Source: Candidatus Delongbacteria bacterium | GTDB taxonomy: Bacteria > CAIWAD01 | Assembly (NCBI GenBank): GCA_020634015.1 | Contig: JACKCN010000007.1 | Coordinates: 124,001 to 188,000, forward strand | DNA: 64,000 bases | Reading direction: 5' to 3' | Shown here: positions 1 through 7,648 of the stretch, piece after piece | Layout of the letters: every line of letters starts with the position of its first letter | How positions within the stretch are numbered: position 1 is the first letter of the stretch | Position numbers and translations under genes: made by a program | Notes under the pieces: model-generated | Told to the model about the DNA's origin: nothing | The model's input: only the letters and a program-made list of their open reading frames with translations | Database searches by the model: none

Positions 1-75
1 CGCAGCATGGGGGTGGTTCCTTGCATGATGGTTCCGTGTGTTGCCTGCACCCGGCCGACGCAGAACGGGTGGACC

Positions 76-1038
76 TCAGAGCCGGGCCAGTCGATCCAGT
101 TGTTCCGGCCCGCAGAGCGACAGATTCAGGGTGGCCGCCTGCCGGGCACGTGCCAGGCGCAGCTCATCAGGGAGCCCGCAAAGGGTTCCCGCCAGCAGGG
201 CGGCACCCAGGACGTCTCCGCAGCCCGTGCTCTCCACCACGCACGCCTCCAGGGCCGGCCAGTGGCGGGACATGCCGGGACGCGAATGCATGAAGCCACG
301 TGCCGCGTCCGTGATCACGATCTCACCGATACCCAGCCCGTGAAGTTCCCCCAGCAAGTCGCCCGTGTCGGCCAGGGTCAGGGGTGAGTGCGGTGCCAGG
401 CACGCGCATTCGTCCAGAGTCAGCTGCAGCAGGTCGAGATCACGCAACCACTCCTGCCAGCGGTGCAGAGGTCGCAGGCGTCGGGCGCGACCGGCGCGCG
501 CATCCAGGCTCAATGAATGCAGGTCCAGCTGCAGGAATGGCGGACGGGCCGTGTCGCGCAGGATACGCCGCCAGTGGCTCCAGCCGCGCAGACTGAACTC
601 CCGGCCCGAGGTGAAATTCAGCAGCACCGCATCCCAGGGACCGGCGGGACATTCGTCCAGGGTGTATCCACCAACGGTCAGCCAGCTGCGCTCGCGTTTG
701 TGTTCGGGGTCGCGGCAGTCCAGTTCGACCCGGTTGGAGGCTCTGTCCCTCCAGAGCACCTCGCCGGGAGCGTTGCCACTCCCGGCGAGGATCGCGGTCA
801 ATTCGTGCGTCAGGTCCAGACCCGCCAGCAGCCGTGCGTTCAACCGCGCAGCGGGCAGCAGAGCCTTCAGGGCCAGCAGGCTGTAACACGCTCCGCCCAG
901 ACTGTCCTGCCGGGTCAGCCGGCCGCTGGAGTCGGCGAACAGCAGCTGGTCACGATTGATGGTTCCCAGCAGCAGGACCCGCAGTGTCCGGGCGTCAGCG
1001 TGGGCCACTGCGTGCGGGGGGCGTCCGGAACGACTCAA
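76..1038 (-). CDS. PfkB-family carbohydrate kinase-like protein
   Basis: Probable ribokinase/PfkB-superfamily sugar or nucleoside kinase of 320 residues, a normal length for the family. The N-terminal strand reads LRVLLLGTINRD, and near the C-terminus STGCGDVLGAALLAG matches PfkB signature 2 (usually DTxGAGD), with the catalytic Asp kept and the first Gly-Ala replaced by Gly-Cys. The substrate cannot be deduced. The start is TTG, overlapping the TGA stop of the upstream der gene as TTGA, which implies translational coupling; no in-frame ATG lies before the conserved core. The first ~18 residues are not conserved-looking. The atypical signature leaves open a non-kinase role. Confidence 0.72.
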   Translation of the reverse strand: MSRSGRPPHAVAHADARTLRVLLLGTINRDQLLFADSSGRLTRQDSLGGACYSLLALKALLPAARLNARLLAGLDLTHELTAILAGSGNAPGEVLWRDRASNRVELDCRDPEHKRERSWLTVGGYTLDECPAGPWDAVLLNFTSGREFSLRGWSHWRRILRDTARPPFLQLDLHSLSLDARAGRARRLRPLHRWQEWLRDLDLLQLTLDECACLAPHSPLTLADTGDLLGELHGLGIGEIVITDAARGFMHSRPGMSRHWPALEACVVESTGCGDVLGAALLAGTLCGLPDELRLARARQAATLNLSLCGPEQLDRLARL

Positions 1039-2621
1039 CGATCATCGTCGTCGTCATCGTCCCAGTCGTCGTCCTCTTCAACCTCTTCGTCCCACTCTTC
1101 CTCGCCGTCGCCTTCGACCTCTTCGATCTCTTCCCAGTCATCATCATCATCGTCGTCATCATCCAAGTCACGGTCGCGGTTCACAACGGGCAGAACATCC
1201 AGATCGTCCTCATCCCCCTGTGCCTCACCGTAGAATACGGCGGGGCCCTTCGGCCGCTCAACACCCTTCATCGTGTCCTCCTGGTCTTCACTTTCTGACT
1301 CAATGAACCGGCCCCGGCGGAAGTCCAACCGGATCGGTACTCCCTCAAAGTCGAATGCACGTCTCAGCTGATTTTCCAGATAGCGATGATACACGGTGGT
1401 CAACATTTCCGGGTGGTTGCAACGGAAGACGATCCATGGCGGATCGTTGCGCACCTGGATCACGTCCCGGAAACGGATCCAGTTGCCTTCTCGCGCGGGT
1501 GGCGGGCGGCGTTCGATGGCGCCCAGCATCTTGCTGCGCAGTTCTTCGGGGTCCAGCCACTGGGCCCGGTTGGCCGCGATGCGCTCGGCCATTTCCAGCA
1601 CGCGCGGCGCGCGTTGCCCGGTGAGGGCCGAAATGAACAGCACGGGAACCCAGCGCAGGGTGTGGATGTTCCGAAGCATCTCCTCCTGCATCTTGCGTGC
1701 GGTATTGGTTTCCTTTTCGGGGACCGTGTCCCACTTGTTCACCACCAGCGCCACGCCCTTGCGCTGGGTCACGGCCTCTTCCAGCACCTGGATGTCCTGG
1801 CGGGTCAGGCCTTCGGCCGGTTCCACCAGCAGCATGCAGACCTGGGCGGTCTCGATGGCCGACAGCGTGCGCAGACGCGAGTAGAACTCGATGTTCTCGC
1901 GAATCTTGGTCCTGCGGCGCAGGCCCGCCGTGTCCACCAGTACGTACTTGCGACCGTCCACGGTCACCGGGGTGTCAATGGCGTCCCGTGTGGTGCCAGC
2001 CACGGGCGTCACCAGGACGCGATTGTCGCCCAGCAGACGGTTGACCAGCGAGGACTTGCCCACGTTGGGCCGCCCGATGATCGCCACGCGCAAGCCCTGA
2101 TCGGCGATCTGGCTGGGCATTTCGGGCAGCAGCTCGATGATGCGATCCAGCAGGTCGCCCGTGTGACGACCACTGTTGGCGGCAACTCCCATCGGCTCGT
2201 CAAGGCCCAGAGTCCAGAACTCGGGGGTCTCCAGTTCAAGTTTCTGGTTGTCGACCTTGTTCACCACCAGCAGGAAGGGCTTGCCCGTGCCCCGGATGAT
2301 GCGGGCCATCATTTCATCGGTACGGGTCACACCGGTCTGCACGTTGCAGAGCAGCAGCAGCACATCCGCTTCGGCAAGGGCCAGATCCACCTGCTCGCGA
2401 ATCGCCAGATCGAAGAGTTCCTTCGAATCGGGCACGTAACCGCCCGTGTCCATCAGGCGAAACTCGACACCGTTCCAGTCCATGCGGGCCAGATGACGGT
2501 CGCGGGTCACACCGGGATGGTCGTCCACAATGGCGGCGCGGGTTTTGGTCAGGCGATTGAAGAGGGTGGACTTGCCCACATTGGGCTGTCCGATGATGGC
2601 AACGACCGGGAGACGCTTCAT
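1035..2621 (-). CDS. der: Ribosome biogenesis GTPase Der (EngA) with long acidic C-terminal tail
   Basis: Tandem-GTPase ribosome assembly factor acting on the 50S subunit. The first G domain has GQPNVGKST at residues 11-19, DTGG near 58 and NKVD near 122. The second has GRPNVGKSS near 184, DTAG near 232 and NKWD near 300. A KH-like domain follows to about residue 445. At 528 residues it is some 60-90 longer than most Der proteins. The excess is a C-terminal tail made almost only of Asp and Glu, with runs of up to nine Asp, encoded by GAT/GAC repeats at about 1038-1180. The ATG overlaps the stop of the upstream permease gene (ATGA), and the stop overlaps the TTG start of the PfkB-like gene, so three genes appear coupled. 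Confidence 0.96.
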   Translation of the reverse strand: MKRLPVVAIIGQPNVGKSTLFNRLTKTRAAIVDDHPGVTRDRHLARMDWNGVEFRLMDTGGYVPDSKELFDLAIREQVDLALAEADVLLLLCNVQTGVTRTDEMMARIIRGTGKPFLLVVNKVDNQKLELETPEFWTLGLDEPMGVAANSGRHTGDLLDRIIELLPEMPSQIADQGLRVAIIGRPNVGKSSLVNRLLGDNRVLVTPVAGTTRDAIDTPVTVDGRKYVLVDTAGLRRRTKIRENIEFYSRLRTLSAIETAQVCMLLVEPAEGLTRQDIQVLEEAVTQRKGVALVVNKWDTVPEKETNTARKMQEEMLRNIHTLRWVPVLFISALTGQRAPRVLEMAERIAANRAQWLDPEELRSKMLGAIERRPPPAREGNWIRFRDVIQVRNDPPWIVFRCNHPEMLTTVYHRYLENQLRRAFDFEGVPIRLDFRRGRFIESESEDQEDTMKGVERPKGPAVFYGEAQGDEDDLDVLPVVNRDRDLDDDDDDDDDWEEIEEVEGDGEEEWDEEVEEDDDWDDDDDDDR

Positions 2622-3208
2622 CGAGGAGTTTCCTCACTTGCGGAAGAGGACCCGGATCTGCCGGGCGGCATCTGGAACAGGCCGCGCCCCCACTTCCAGG
2701 CCAGGGCGGCCAGCGGCACGGCCAGGAGCACCCCGAAGGGACCCAGCACGGCTCCACAAACGACCAGCGCCACCAGCACCCCCAACGGGTGCACACCGAC
2801 GCTGCGCCCCAGGATCAGTGGGGAAAGCAGCAGGCTTTCGAGCAGTTGCACGGCCAGAAATGTGCCCGCCACCACGGAAACCGCGGCCAGCGGAGCTTGT
2901 TGGAAAACGGCGACCAGCAGACTGACAAGCAGTGAGACGGCCAGACCGAAGAATGGCACCAGGGACAGCAGCCCGGTCATCAATCCGAGCCAACCGGCAC
3001 CGGGGAGCGTGCCCCAGGCCAGCCCCCCCCAGGTGAGCAGCCCGATGGCCAGACTGACCAGCAGTTGCCCGATGGCCCAGGCCCTGAAGATCTGGATCAC
3101 CTCGCGCAGTCGCTGTTCAAGACCCTGTCGCACGCGCTCTCCTGATTGCTCCGGAAGGTCGTCCATCCGCTGGCGGCGCAATGTGTGAAATCCTGCAATC
3201 CGGGCCAA
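2618..3208 (-). CDS. AI-2E family (DUF20) permease, half-length
   Basis: Polytopic inner-membrane protein matching only the C-terminal half of AI-2E/TqsA-type transporters. It has the GQLLVSLAIGLLTWGGL segment, several following hydrophobic segments, and the hallmark SVGVHPLGVLVALVVCG...LLAVPLAAL end. Family members are usually ~340-380 residues; here at most 196 are present and about 150 N-terminal residues are missing. The longest form starts at TTG (3208); an ATG at 3166 (MDDLPEQS) is equally possible. No homologous N-terminal piece is visible in the other frames upstream, so this looks like a genuine short form or an old 5' truncation rather than a simple frameshift. It overlaps der by ATGA. 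Confidence 0.75.
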   Translation of the reverse strand: MARIAGFHTLRRQRMDDLPEQSGERVRQGLEQRLREVIQIFRAWAIGQLLVSLAIGLLTWGGLAWGTLPGAGWLGLMTGLLSLVPFFGLAVSLLVSLLVAVFQQAPLAAVSVVAGTFLAVQLLESLLLSPLILGRSVGVHPLGVLVALVVCGAVLGPFGVLLAVPLAALAWKWGRGLFQMPPGRSGSSSASEETPR

Positions 3209-3288
3209 GCCATCGCCGACGCCCTGAGCGGTGATGTTCCGAATGCCGCATAAAAAAGTTCGGGCGCTTGATGTTTGTCAGAAATTTC

Positions 3289-3320
3289 CTTGCAAATCCA
3301 TCTGCCCCATGTTACTCTTG
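3289..3320 (+). promoter_or_regulatory. Promoter of the candidate small RNA
   Basis: CTTG (3289-3292), 20 nt, then TACTCTTG (3313-3320). This fits the TTTG-N20-TAnnTTTG pattern seen at other genes here. It can also be read as TTGCAA-17-TACTCT. Transcription would start near 3325, pointing away from the flanking minus-strand genes. Confidence 0.55.
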
Positions 3321-3324
3321 GGCC

Positions 3325-3502
3325 GGTTCGCATCGATAGCGGCGAACTGCCCGAACACGGGCAACCGTGTGGAACAAGGTGCCAGCCTTGAACCTGGGCA
3401 GAGAGTCGCTGGGCAAATCGGTGAGTTCCTCCTTCTTCTTTCCTACAAGCAGGTTTTAGGGCACAACTGAGAGGGCTGGATCCCCAATCCAGCCCTTTCT
3501 GC
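3325..3502 (+). ncRNA. Candidate free-standing structured small RNA
   Basis: No protein gene on the plus strand can account for this ~180-nt transcription unit, which has its own promoter and a strong terminator. Predicted hairpins seen by eye: GTTCGC/GCGAAC (about 3327-3348), TGCCCG-AACA-CGGGCA (about 3347-3363) or the alternative CACGG-GCAA-CCGTG with a GNRA loop (3356-3369), then CAAGG-TGCCAG-CCTTG (about 3375-3390), a pyrimidine-rich single-stranded stretch (3426-3443), and the terminator stem. The mutually exclusive second and third stems suggest a conformational switch. I could not match it to 6S RNA, SRP RNA, tmRNA, RNase P RNA or a riboswitch class I know. Both neighbouring genes are on the opposite strand. 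Confidence 0.5.
3472..3501 (+). terminator. Rho-independent terminator of the candidate small RNA
   Basis: A perfect 10-bp stem AGGGCTGGAT / ATCCAGCCCT with loop CCCCA, followed by TTTCT. The U-tract is only on the plus strand, so it ends a plus-strand transcript rather than the minus-strand DUF3108 operon. Confidence 0.8.
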
Positions 3503-3534
3503 TCTCCGGGATTTTCCCCAAGAACATCAAGCCA

Positions 3535-4341
3535 TCAATGACGCAGGTGACGGCGCGCCAGCTGGTGTACTCGTTCCGCTTCGGCAGGGTCCAGCGGCAG
3601 GTCCGCGGGCAGGGGCGCGGTGTAGCTTTCCATCTGGGCGGAAATGCTGCCGATGAAGATCTTGGACTTCATCTGCACCGGAATCCGGCGTTCGTCCGCC
3701 GTGAGCCAGATGAACACTTCGCCCTCGGACTTGAAGAGACCATCTCCCACCAGCACCGGCTGCACCTTGAAACAGTCGAACTCCCCGGCCTTGACCTTGA
3801 CCTTCTCGCGAGCCAGCACCTTGATCGCCAGGGAATAGTTCTTGAGTTCGTCCACGGTGCTCACATATTCGACCTTGCCCACTTCCAACGGGCGGGTACG
3901 CAGCCAGTAGAATGCCGAGAGCACATCCTGCACATGGTGGGCAAGTGTCTCGACGCGCACCGGTTCGCCGGCCTTGATCTTGCGGATCTGTCCGGCTTCG
4001 GGGTCAATCTCGAAGCGCCGGTCCTTCTTGTAGCGGCCCTCGCGCAGATTCTTGGAAAGCCCGCGGCTGGTGAGATCACGCACATCCATCAGACTGGTCA
4101 CCCGGTCGCGAACCGGGTAGAGCGCACTGATCACGTCATTGGAAAGCGCCTCGCTCTCCAGTTCCCAGCAGAGCCTCCCGCGCACGCTGAGCGTGTCCTT
4201 GACCCGCAGCCAGCTGGTGCCGGCATGGATCAGGCCCCAGCCGATGCGGAACTGGATCACCTCGCCCGAGCCGAACGGGACTCCGGCCTGACCGCGCGGG
4301 GCAGCAAGCAACAGGATCCAGAGGAACAGCAGGGCTCTCAT
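3535..4341 (-). CDS. DUF3108 domain-containing exported protein
   Basis: A 268-residue periplasmic or outer-membrane-associated protein of the DUF3108 family; molecular function is not established. Residues 1-19 are a signal peptide (hydrophobic FLWILLLAA core, cleavage probably after GQA). The mature part has the family's features: GEVIQFRIGWGLIHAG at the start, a YPVRDRVTSL region, and the late IWLTADERRIPVQMKSK segment. The ATG overlaps the stop of the upstream tsaC-like gene (ATGA), making it the last gene of a PTS-IIA/tatA/tsaC/DUF3108 operon. Confidence 0.85.
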   Translation of the reverse strand: MRALLFLWILLLAAPRGQAGVPFGSGEVIQFRIGWGLIHAGTSWLRVKDTLSVRGRLCWELESEALSNDVISALYPVRDRVTSLMDVRDLTSRGLSKNLREGRYKKDRRFEIDPEAGQIRKIKAGEPVRVETLAHHVQDVLSAFYWLRTRPLEVGKVEYVSTVDELKNYSLAIKVLAREKVKVKAGEFDCFKVQPVLVGDGLFKSEGEVFIWLTADERRIPVQMKSKIFIGSISAQMESYTAPLPADLPLDPAEAERVHQLARRHLRH

Positions 4342-4955
4342 GACGGCTCTCCAAGTCGCTCGGTCAGTTCTTCAAGGGAACAGGCCCCGGCACGCAACAG
4401 GCTCCAGCCCGATGCATCCAGCCGGATCACGGAACTGCCCCGGGCCAGCGGGGGCGAACCTGCCAGCCGGCCTGCGATTCCGTCGACCAGACCAGGATCC
4501 AGTTCATCGACGGACCTCATATCGGCAGCACCGCTCAGATTCGCGCTGCTCAGGGCCAGAGGCCACTCCAGCAGATTCAACAACGACGATGCGGGGGAAG
4601 GTCCCGGGACCCGCACTCCAACGGTGTCCTTCCAGCGCGGAAATCGTCGCGCGAAGCGGACCGGGGTGGGCATCACCACGGTGACGGGCCCCGGTAGCAG
4701 TCGGGACAGGCGTTCCAGCAGGCGGGGTTCGGGTTCCAGCATCGTCTCCAGGGCCGTCAGAGTGCCGAAAGCCAGCGAAATGGCCTTGCTGGGTGCGCGG
4801 CCCTTCAGATGATACAAGCGGTCCACCGCGGATCCGGAATCCGCTCGGCAAGCCAGTCCGAAGAGCGTATCCACGGGCAACAACAGAACCTCACCGCGGG
4901 TCAGCAGGTGCAGGCAACGGGAGTCATTCAGGATTGGAAGTGCGTCAGCAGCCAT
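4338..4955 (-). CDS. tsaC: L-threonylcarbamoyladenylate synthase, Sua5/YciO/YrdC family
   Basis: Makes threonylcarbamoyl-AMP from threonine, bicarbonate and ATP for the t6A37 modification of tRNAs reading ANN codons. The 205 residues correspond to the single YrdC domain without the extra Sua5 C-terminal domain. Visible motifs are the early DTLFGLACRAD, the KGRAPSKAIS basic nucleotide-binding segment, a LLPGPVTVV strand and the SSANLSG motif. Its ATG directly follows the TGA of tatA (TGAATG), and its end overlaps the DUF3108 gene. The YciO subgroup looks similar, so the exact tRNA role is a family-level inference. Confidence 0.88.
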   Translation of the reverse strand: MAADALPILNDSRCLHLLTRGEVLLLPVDTLFGLACRADSGSAVDRLYHLKGRAPSKAISLAFGTLTALETMLEPEPRLLERLSRLLPGPVTVVMPTPVRFARRFPRWKDTVGVRVPGPSPASSLLNLLEWPLALSSANLSGAADMRSVDELDPGLVDGIAGRLAGSPPLARGSSVIRLDASGWSLLRAGACSLEELTERLGEPS

Positions 4956-5153
4956 TCAGGGAGCTTTGGTGTCCTTGGGGTCGTCCTGCTGGATTTCCTT
5001 CTTCAGCTCCTCCACCGGAGTGCGCATGCCGCGCTTGAACTCGGTGATGGCCTTGCCCAGGCCGTGCGCGATCTCGGGGATCTTCTTGCCACCGAAAAGC
5101 AGCAACACTCCCAGCAGGATCAGCAGCATTTCCCATCCACCCGGGAAACTCAT
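4956..5153 (-). CDS. tatA: Sec-independent protein translocase TatA/TatE subunit
   Basis: Pore-forming subunit of the twin-arginine translocase in the inner membrane. The 65-residue product has a short N-terminus, one transmembrane helix (MLLILLGVLLLFGG), the conserved KKIPEIAHGLGKAITEFKRG amphipathic helix, and a charged tail. I chose the ATG at 5153 because GGAGG sits 7 nt upstream; a GTG at 5165 would add four residues. No tatC is in the window. The gene lies 33 nt downstream of the PTS-IIA gene and abuts tsaC. Confidence 0.93.
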   Translation of the reverse strand: MSFPGGWEMLLILLGVLLLFGGKKIPEIAHGLGKAITEFKRGMRTPVEELKKEIQQDDPKDTKAP

Positions 5154-5186
5154 GACAACCTCCACGGTTCTCGATTGGGGTCCGTG

Positions 5187-5627
5187 TCACAGACCAGTGC
5201 GCACACACCGCAGGAACTCCGCATCCCCTTCGGCGGCCAGCAGGGCTTCCCGGTAGGATTCGGCGCGCAACAGGCCCGACAGGCGGGCGACCAGCTTAAG
5301 GTAAGGGGTGATTGCCCGCAAGGGCACCCCGAAAAGAAAGAACAGGTGCGCCGGACCATCGGGAGCGCCAAAATCCACGCCCTGCCGGCTGCGTCCGACC
5401 AGCATCACGATGTCGTCCACTTCCGCGCTGCGGGCATGGGGCAAGGCACACCCATGCTCCAGCCCGGTGGGAGTGTCCCGTTCGCGGGCCAGCAGGTCCA
5501 GGATGAACCGCTGGTGGTCGCGCACATGAGGACAGCCCTCGAGCCGTGCGCCCAGTTCCTGGATCAATTCCTCGGCAGTGCCTGCCTTGAGTTCGGAGCA
5601 TACCGCCCAGGGTTCGGGCAACAACAT
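5187..5627 (-). CDS. PTS EIIA type-2 (PtsN-like) domain protein
   Basis: A single EIIA domain of the fructose/nitrogen PTS type, 146 residues. It probably receives a phosphoryl group from HPr or NPr, and stand-alone versions usually have regulatory roles. The phosphorylated histidine lies in the conserved GCALPHARS motif, after the DLLARERDTPTGLEHG strand. The reading frame stays open up to 5888, but the upper part is antisense to tRNA-Leu and carries no domain, so I place the start at the ATG at 5627. A well-formed TTTG-N20-TACTTTC promoter lies 45 nt upstream of that ATG. First gene of the operon with tatA, tsaC and the DUF3108 gene. Confidence 0.85.
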   Translation of the reverse strand: MLLPEPWAVCSELKAGTAEELIQELGARLEGCPHVRDHQRFILDLLARERDTPTGLEHGCALPHARSAEVDDIVMLVGRSRQGVDFGAPDGPAHLFFLFGVPLRAITPYLKLVARLSGLLRAESYREALLAAEGDAEFLRCVRTGL

Positions 5628-5671
5628 GAACAGACTTCCCGCTTGCTTTTCTGCGCTGACGATCAGGGGCT

Positions 5672-5702
5672 GAAAGTAGGAAGATCCCCGGCGGGCGGCA
5701 AA
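5672..5702 (-). promoter_or_regulatory. Promoter of the PTS-IIA/tatA/tsaC operon
   Basis: On the minus strand TTTG (5699-5702), exactly 20 nt, then TACTTTC (5672-5678), about 45 nt before the chosen ATG. This matches the Bacteroidota-type -33/-7 layout. Confidence 0.65.
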
Positions 5703-5741
5703 CTTGCTTGGCAGGAAAGCTGTTTTTTCAAGGGGGTGGCA

Positions 5742-5770
5742 TTGACTTTCCCTGATTTGAGTGCGAAAAT
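5742..5770 (+). promoter_or_regulatory. Promoter of tRNA-Leu
   Basis: TTGACT (5742-5747), 17 nt, GAAAAT (5765-5770), a classical sigma-70-like arrangement. The predicted start near 5777 is about 15 nt before the tRNA 5' end. Transcription may continue into rpsT. Confidence 0.6.
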
Positions 5771-5791
5771 GGGCGTCTTGCACGAGCAAGG

Positions 5792-5875
5792 GCCGGAGTG
5801 GCGGAATTGGCAGACGCGCATGTTTCAGGTACATGTACTCGAAAGGGTGTGGGGGTTCAAGTCCCCCCTCCGGCA
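5792..5875 (+). tRNA. tRNA-Leu, anticodon CAG
   Basis: The acceptor stem GCCGGAG pairs with CTCCGGC, and the discriminator base is A. The D-arm GCG...CGC, anticodon arm CATGT-TTCAGGT-ACATG (anticodon CAG), a long class II variable arm (TACTCGAAAGGGTGT) and the T-arm GGGGGTTCAAGTCCCCC are all present. The long variable arm and the anticodon agree on leucine. The 3' CCA is not encoded (the sequence continues TAACC), so it is added after transcription. Confidence 0.97.
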
Positions 5876-5914
5876 TAACCGCAATCAATCAATCAGTTCA
5901 GGGGTTCGAGCCGC

Positions 5915-6169
5915 ATGGCCCACCACAAGTCCTGCATCAAGCGAATCAAGACCGCAGCCGAAGCCAACGCCCGCAATCGCGCCTGGCGCAGTCGCATGCG
6001 TACCGAAATCCGCAAGCTGCGCGAGATGAGCGAAGCCGGTGCCGCCACCGAGCAGTACCGCAAGATCACCAGCATGCTGGATCGCCTGGTCTGCAAGAAC
6101 GTGCTCAAGGCCAACAACGCCGCCAACCGCAAATCGCGTCTGGCCCACTTCGTGGCCACCCTCGGTTAG
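5915..6169 (+). CDS. rpsT: 30S ribosomal protein S20
   Basis: Small-subunit protein binding 16S rRNA. It is 84 residues and strongly basic, starting MAHHKSCIKRIK with the usual helical pattern and ending in the ANRKSRLAHFV segment typical of S20. It sits 40 nt downstream of tRNA-Leu on the same strand and is followed by a strong terminator, so tRNA and rpsT may be cotranscribed. Confidence 0.96.
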   Translation: MAHHKSCIKRIKTAAEANARNRAWRSRMRTEIRKLREMSEAGAATEQYRKITSMLDRLVCKNVLKANNAANRKSRLAHFVATLG

Positions 6170-6193
6170 TCCCCGAGTCACAGCAACACAAGA

Positions 6194-6220
6194 AAGCCCG
6201 TTCCAGCGAACGGGCTTTTT
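6194..6220 (+). terminator. Rho-independent terminator after rpsT
   Basis: Stem AAGCCCGTTC / GAACGGGCTT with loop CAGC, followed by a T-run. It separates plus-strand rpsT from the 3' end of the minus-strand cysS operon and may work for both. Confidence 0.88.
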
Positions 6221-6247
6221 GCATGCCTTCCTCCGCTCCCGATCCGC

Positions 6248-7648
6248 TCAGTCGCGGCTCCAGACTGGCCCCTGGGGCGTGTCCTTGACCGTGTAGCCCA
6301 GCTCGGAAATCTGCTGGCGCAACGAATCGGCCCGGGCCCAATCCTTGTCGGCCTTGGCCTGGCTGCGGGCCTGGACCAGGGCTTCCACCTGCGATTCGAG
6401 GTCCGTGTCACGCTCCTCGGCCAGGATCGCGAAGAGGCTGTCCACCTCCTGCACCCACCCGAGCATGCGGACTCCGTCCTCGGCCGACAGCTTGCCCGCG
6501 TCGGCCAGGGCGTTCGCCTCGCGCAGAAACGTGAAGAAGTGCCCCAGCGCGCCGGATGTGTTGAGGTCGTCGTCCATCGCCTCGGTGAAATCCCGGCGGC
6601 AGGTTTCGACCAGGCGGGCAGTCTCCTCCGCGGCTCCACTGCCGTCCAGCCCGGCCGCGAGGCGCCGGGCGAACTCGCGGATCCGGCGCACGGCGGCCGC
6701 CCCCTGTTCCAGGCCCTCGGTGCTCAGGTTCATCTGCTGGCGGTAGTGTACACGCAGAATGGTGAAACGGATCGCCACCGGGTCGAAGCCCTGCCCGACC
6801 AGGTCACGCAGGGTGAAGAAGTTGCCCTTGCTCTTGGACATCTTGGCGTTTTCGACCAGCAGGAATTCCGAGTGCATCCAGTAATTCACGAAGGGATGCC
6901 CCGTGGCGCACACGCTCTGGGCGATTTCGTTCTCGTGATGCGGGAAGCGGTTGTCCACTCCGCCGGTATGGATGTCGAAGTGCTCACCCAGGTACTTGAT
7001 GCTCATGGCCGAGCATTCCAGATGCCAGCCCGGGCGGCCCTTGCCCAGCTCGGTTTCCCAGAACACGTCGCCGTCCTCGGGTACCCAGGCCTTCCAGAGC
7101 ACGAAGTCGCGTACATCGTCCTTCTCGTACTCGTCGTTGTCCACACGCCCGCTGGACACCATCTGGTCGGGGGCCACATTGCTCAGTCGCCCGTACTCGG
7201 GATAGCTGGAGAGCCGGAAATAGATCGAGCCCTTGTGCTCGTAGGTGTGGCCGCGCTCGCGCAGCTGCTTGATCATCTCCACCATCTCGGGTGTGTGATC
7301 CGTGGCGGCCGGGTAGTGCTCGGCGCGTTCGATGCGCAGGGTGTCCAGATCCTCCATGAAAGCTTTCAGGTAGATCCCGGTGTACTCACCGAGACTCTGG
7401 CCTTCCTCCTGACTGCGGCGAATCGTCTTGTCGTCCACATCGGTGATGTTCATCACCTGGGTCACCTCCAGCCCGCGAAAGCGGAGAAAACGGCGCAGCA
7501 GGTCCTCGAAGAGGAAGGTGCGGAAGTTGCCGATGTGGGCGTAGTTGTGCACGGTGGGTCCGCAGGTGTACAGGCTGACCTTGCCCGGAATGAGTGGCAC
7601 GAAGTCCTGCTTTTCCCGACCCATGCTGTTGTAGAAACGAATCGCCAT
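6248..7648 (-). CDS. cysS: Cysteinyl-tRNA synthetase
   Basis: Class I aminoacyl-tRNA synthetase charging tRNA-Cys, 466 residues, normal length. It has the zinc-ligand Cys in LYTCGPTV, the HIGH-type motif in NYAHIGNFRTF, the HLECSAMS and FPHHENEIAQS zinc/active-site segments, and the KMSKS loop in NAKMSKSKGN. A DALR-type helical domain and anticodon region follow. The frame is open far upstream, but that part overlaps ubiA and is not synthetase sequence. The ATG at 7648 overlaps the ubiA stop as TGATG, so cysS is the last gene of the coupled accC-to-cysS chain. Confidence 0.97.
   Translation of the reverse strand: MAIRFYNSMGREKQDFVPLIPGKVSLYTCGPTVHNYAHIGNFRTFLFEDLLRRFLRFRGLEVTQVMNITDVDDKTIRRSQEEGQSLGEYTGIYLKAFMEDLDTLRIERAEHYPAATDHTPEMVEMIKQLRERGHTYEHKGSIYFRLSSYPEYGRLSNVAPDQMVSSGRVDNDEYEKDDVRDFVLWKAWVPEDGDVFWETELGKGRPGWHLECSAMSIKYLGEHFDIHTGGVDNRFPHHENEIAQSVCATGHPFVNYWMHSEFLLVENAKMSKSKGNFFTLRDLVGQGFDPVAIRFTILRVHYRQQMNLSTEGLEQGAAAVRRIREFARRLAAGLDGSGAAEETARLVETCRRDFTEAMDDDLNTSGALGHFFTFLREANALADAGKLSAEDGVRMLGWVQEVDSLFAILAEERDTDLESQVEALVQARSQAKADKDWARADSLRQQISELGYTVKDTPQGPVWSRD

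Noticed and set aside
517..1233. A plus-strand frame with long Ser runs
   Set aside because: Antisense of the der acidic tail: the Ser runs are the reverse reading of GAT/GAC codons.
3325..3502. 6S RNA, SRP RNA or a c-di-GMP riboswitch
   Set aside because: The size fits 6S RNA, but no long closing stem with a central bubble is seen. The SRP apical loop (GGAAGGnAGCA) and the GEMM signature are absent, and no downstream gene exists for a riboswitch.
5628..5888. An N-terminal extension of the PTS-IIA protein
   Set aside because: It would be antisense to tRNA-Leu and would place the start upstream of the TTTG-N20-TACTTTC promoter.
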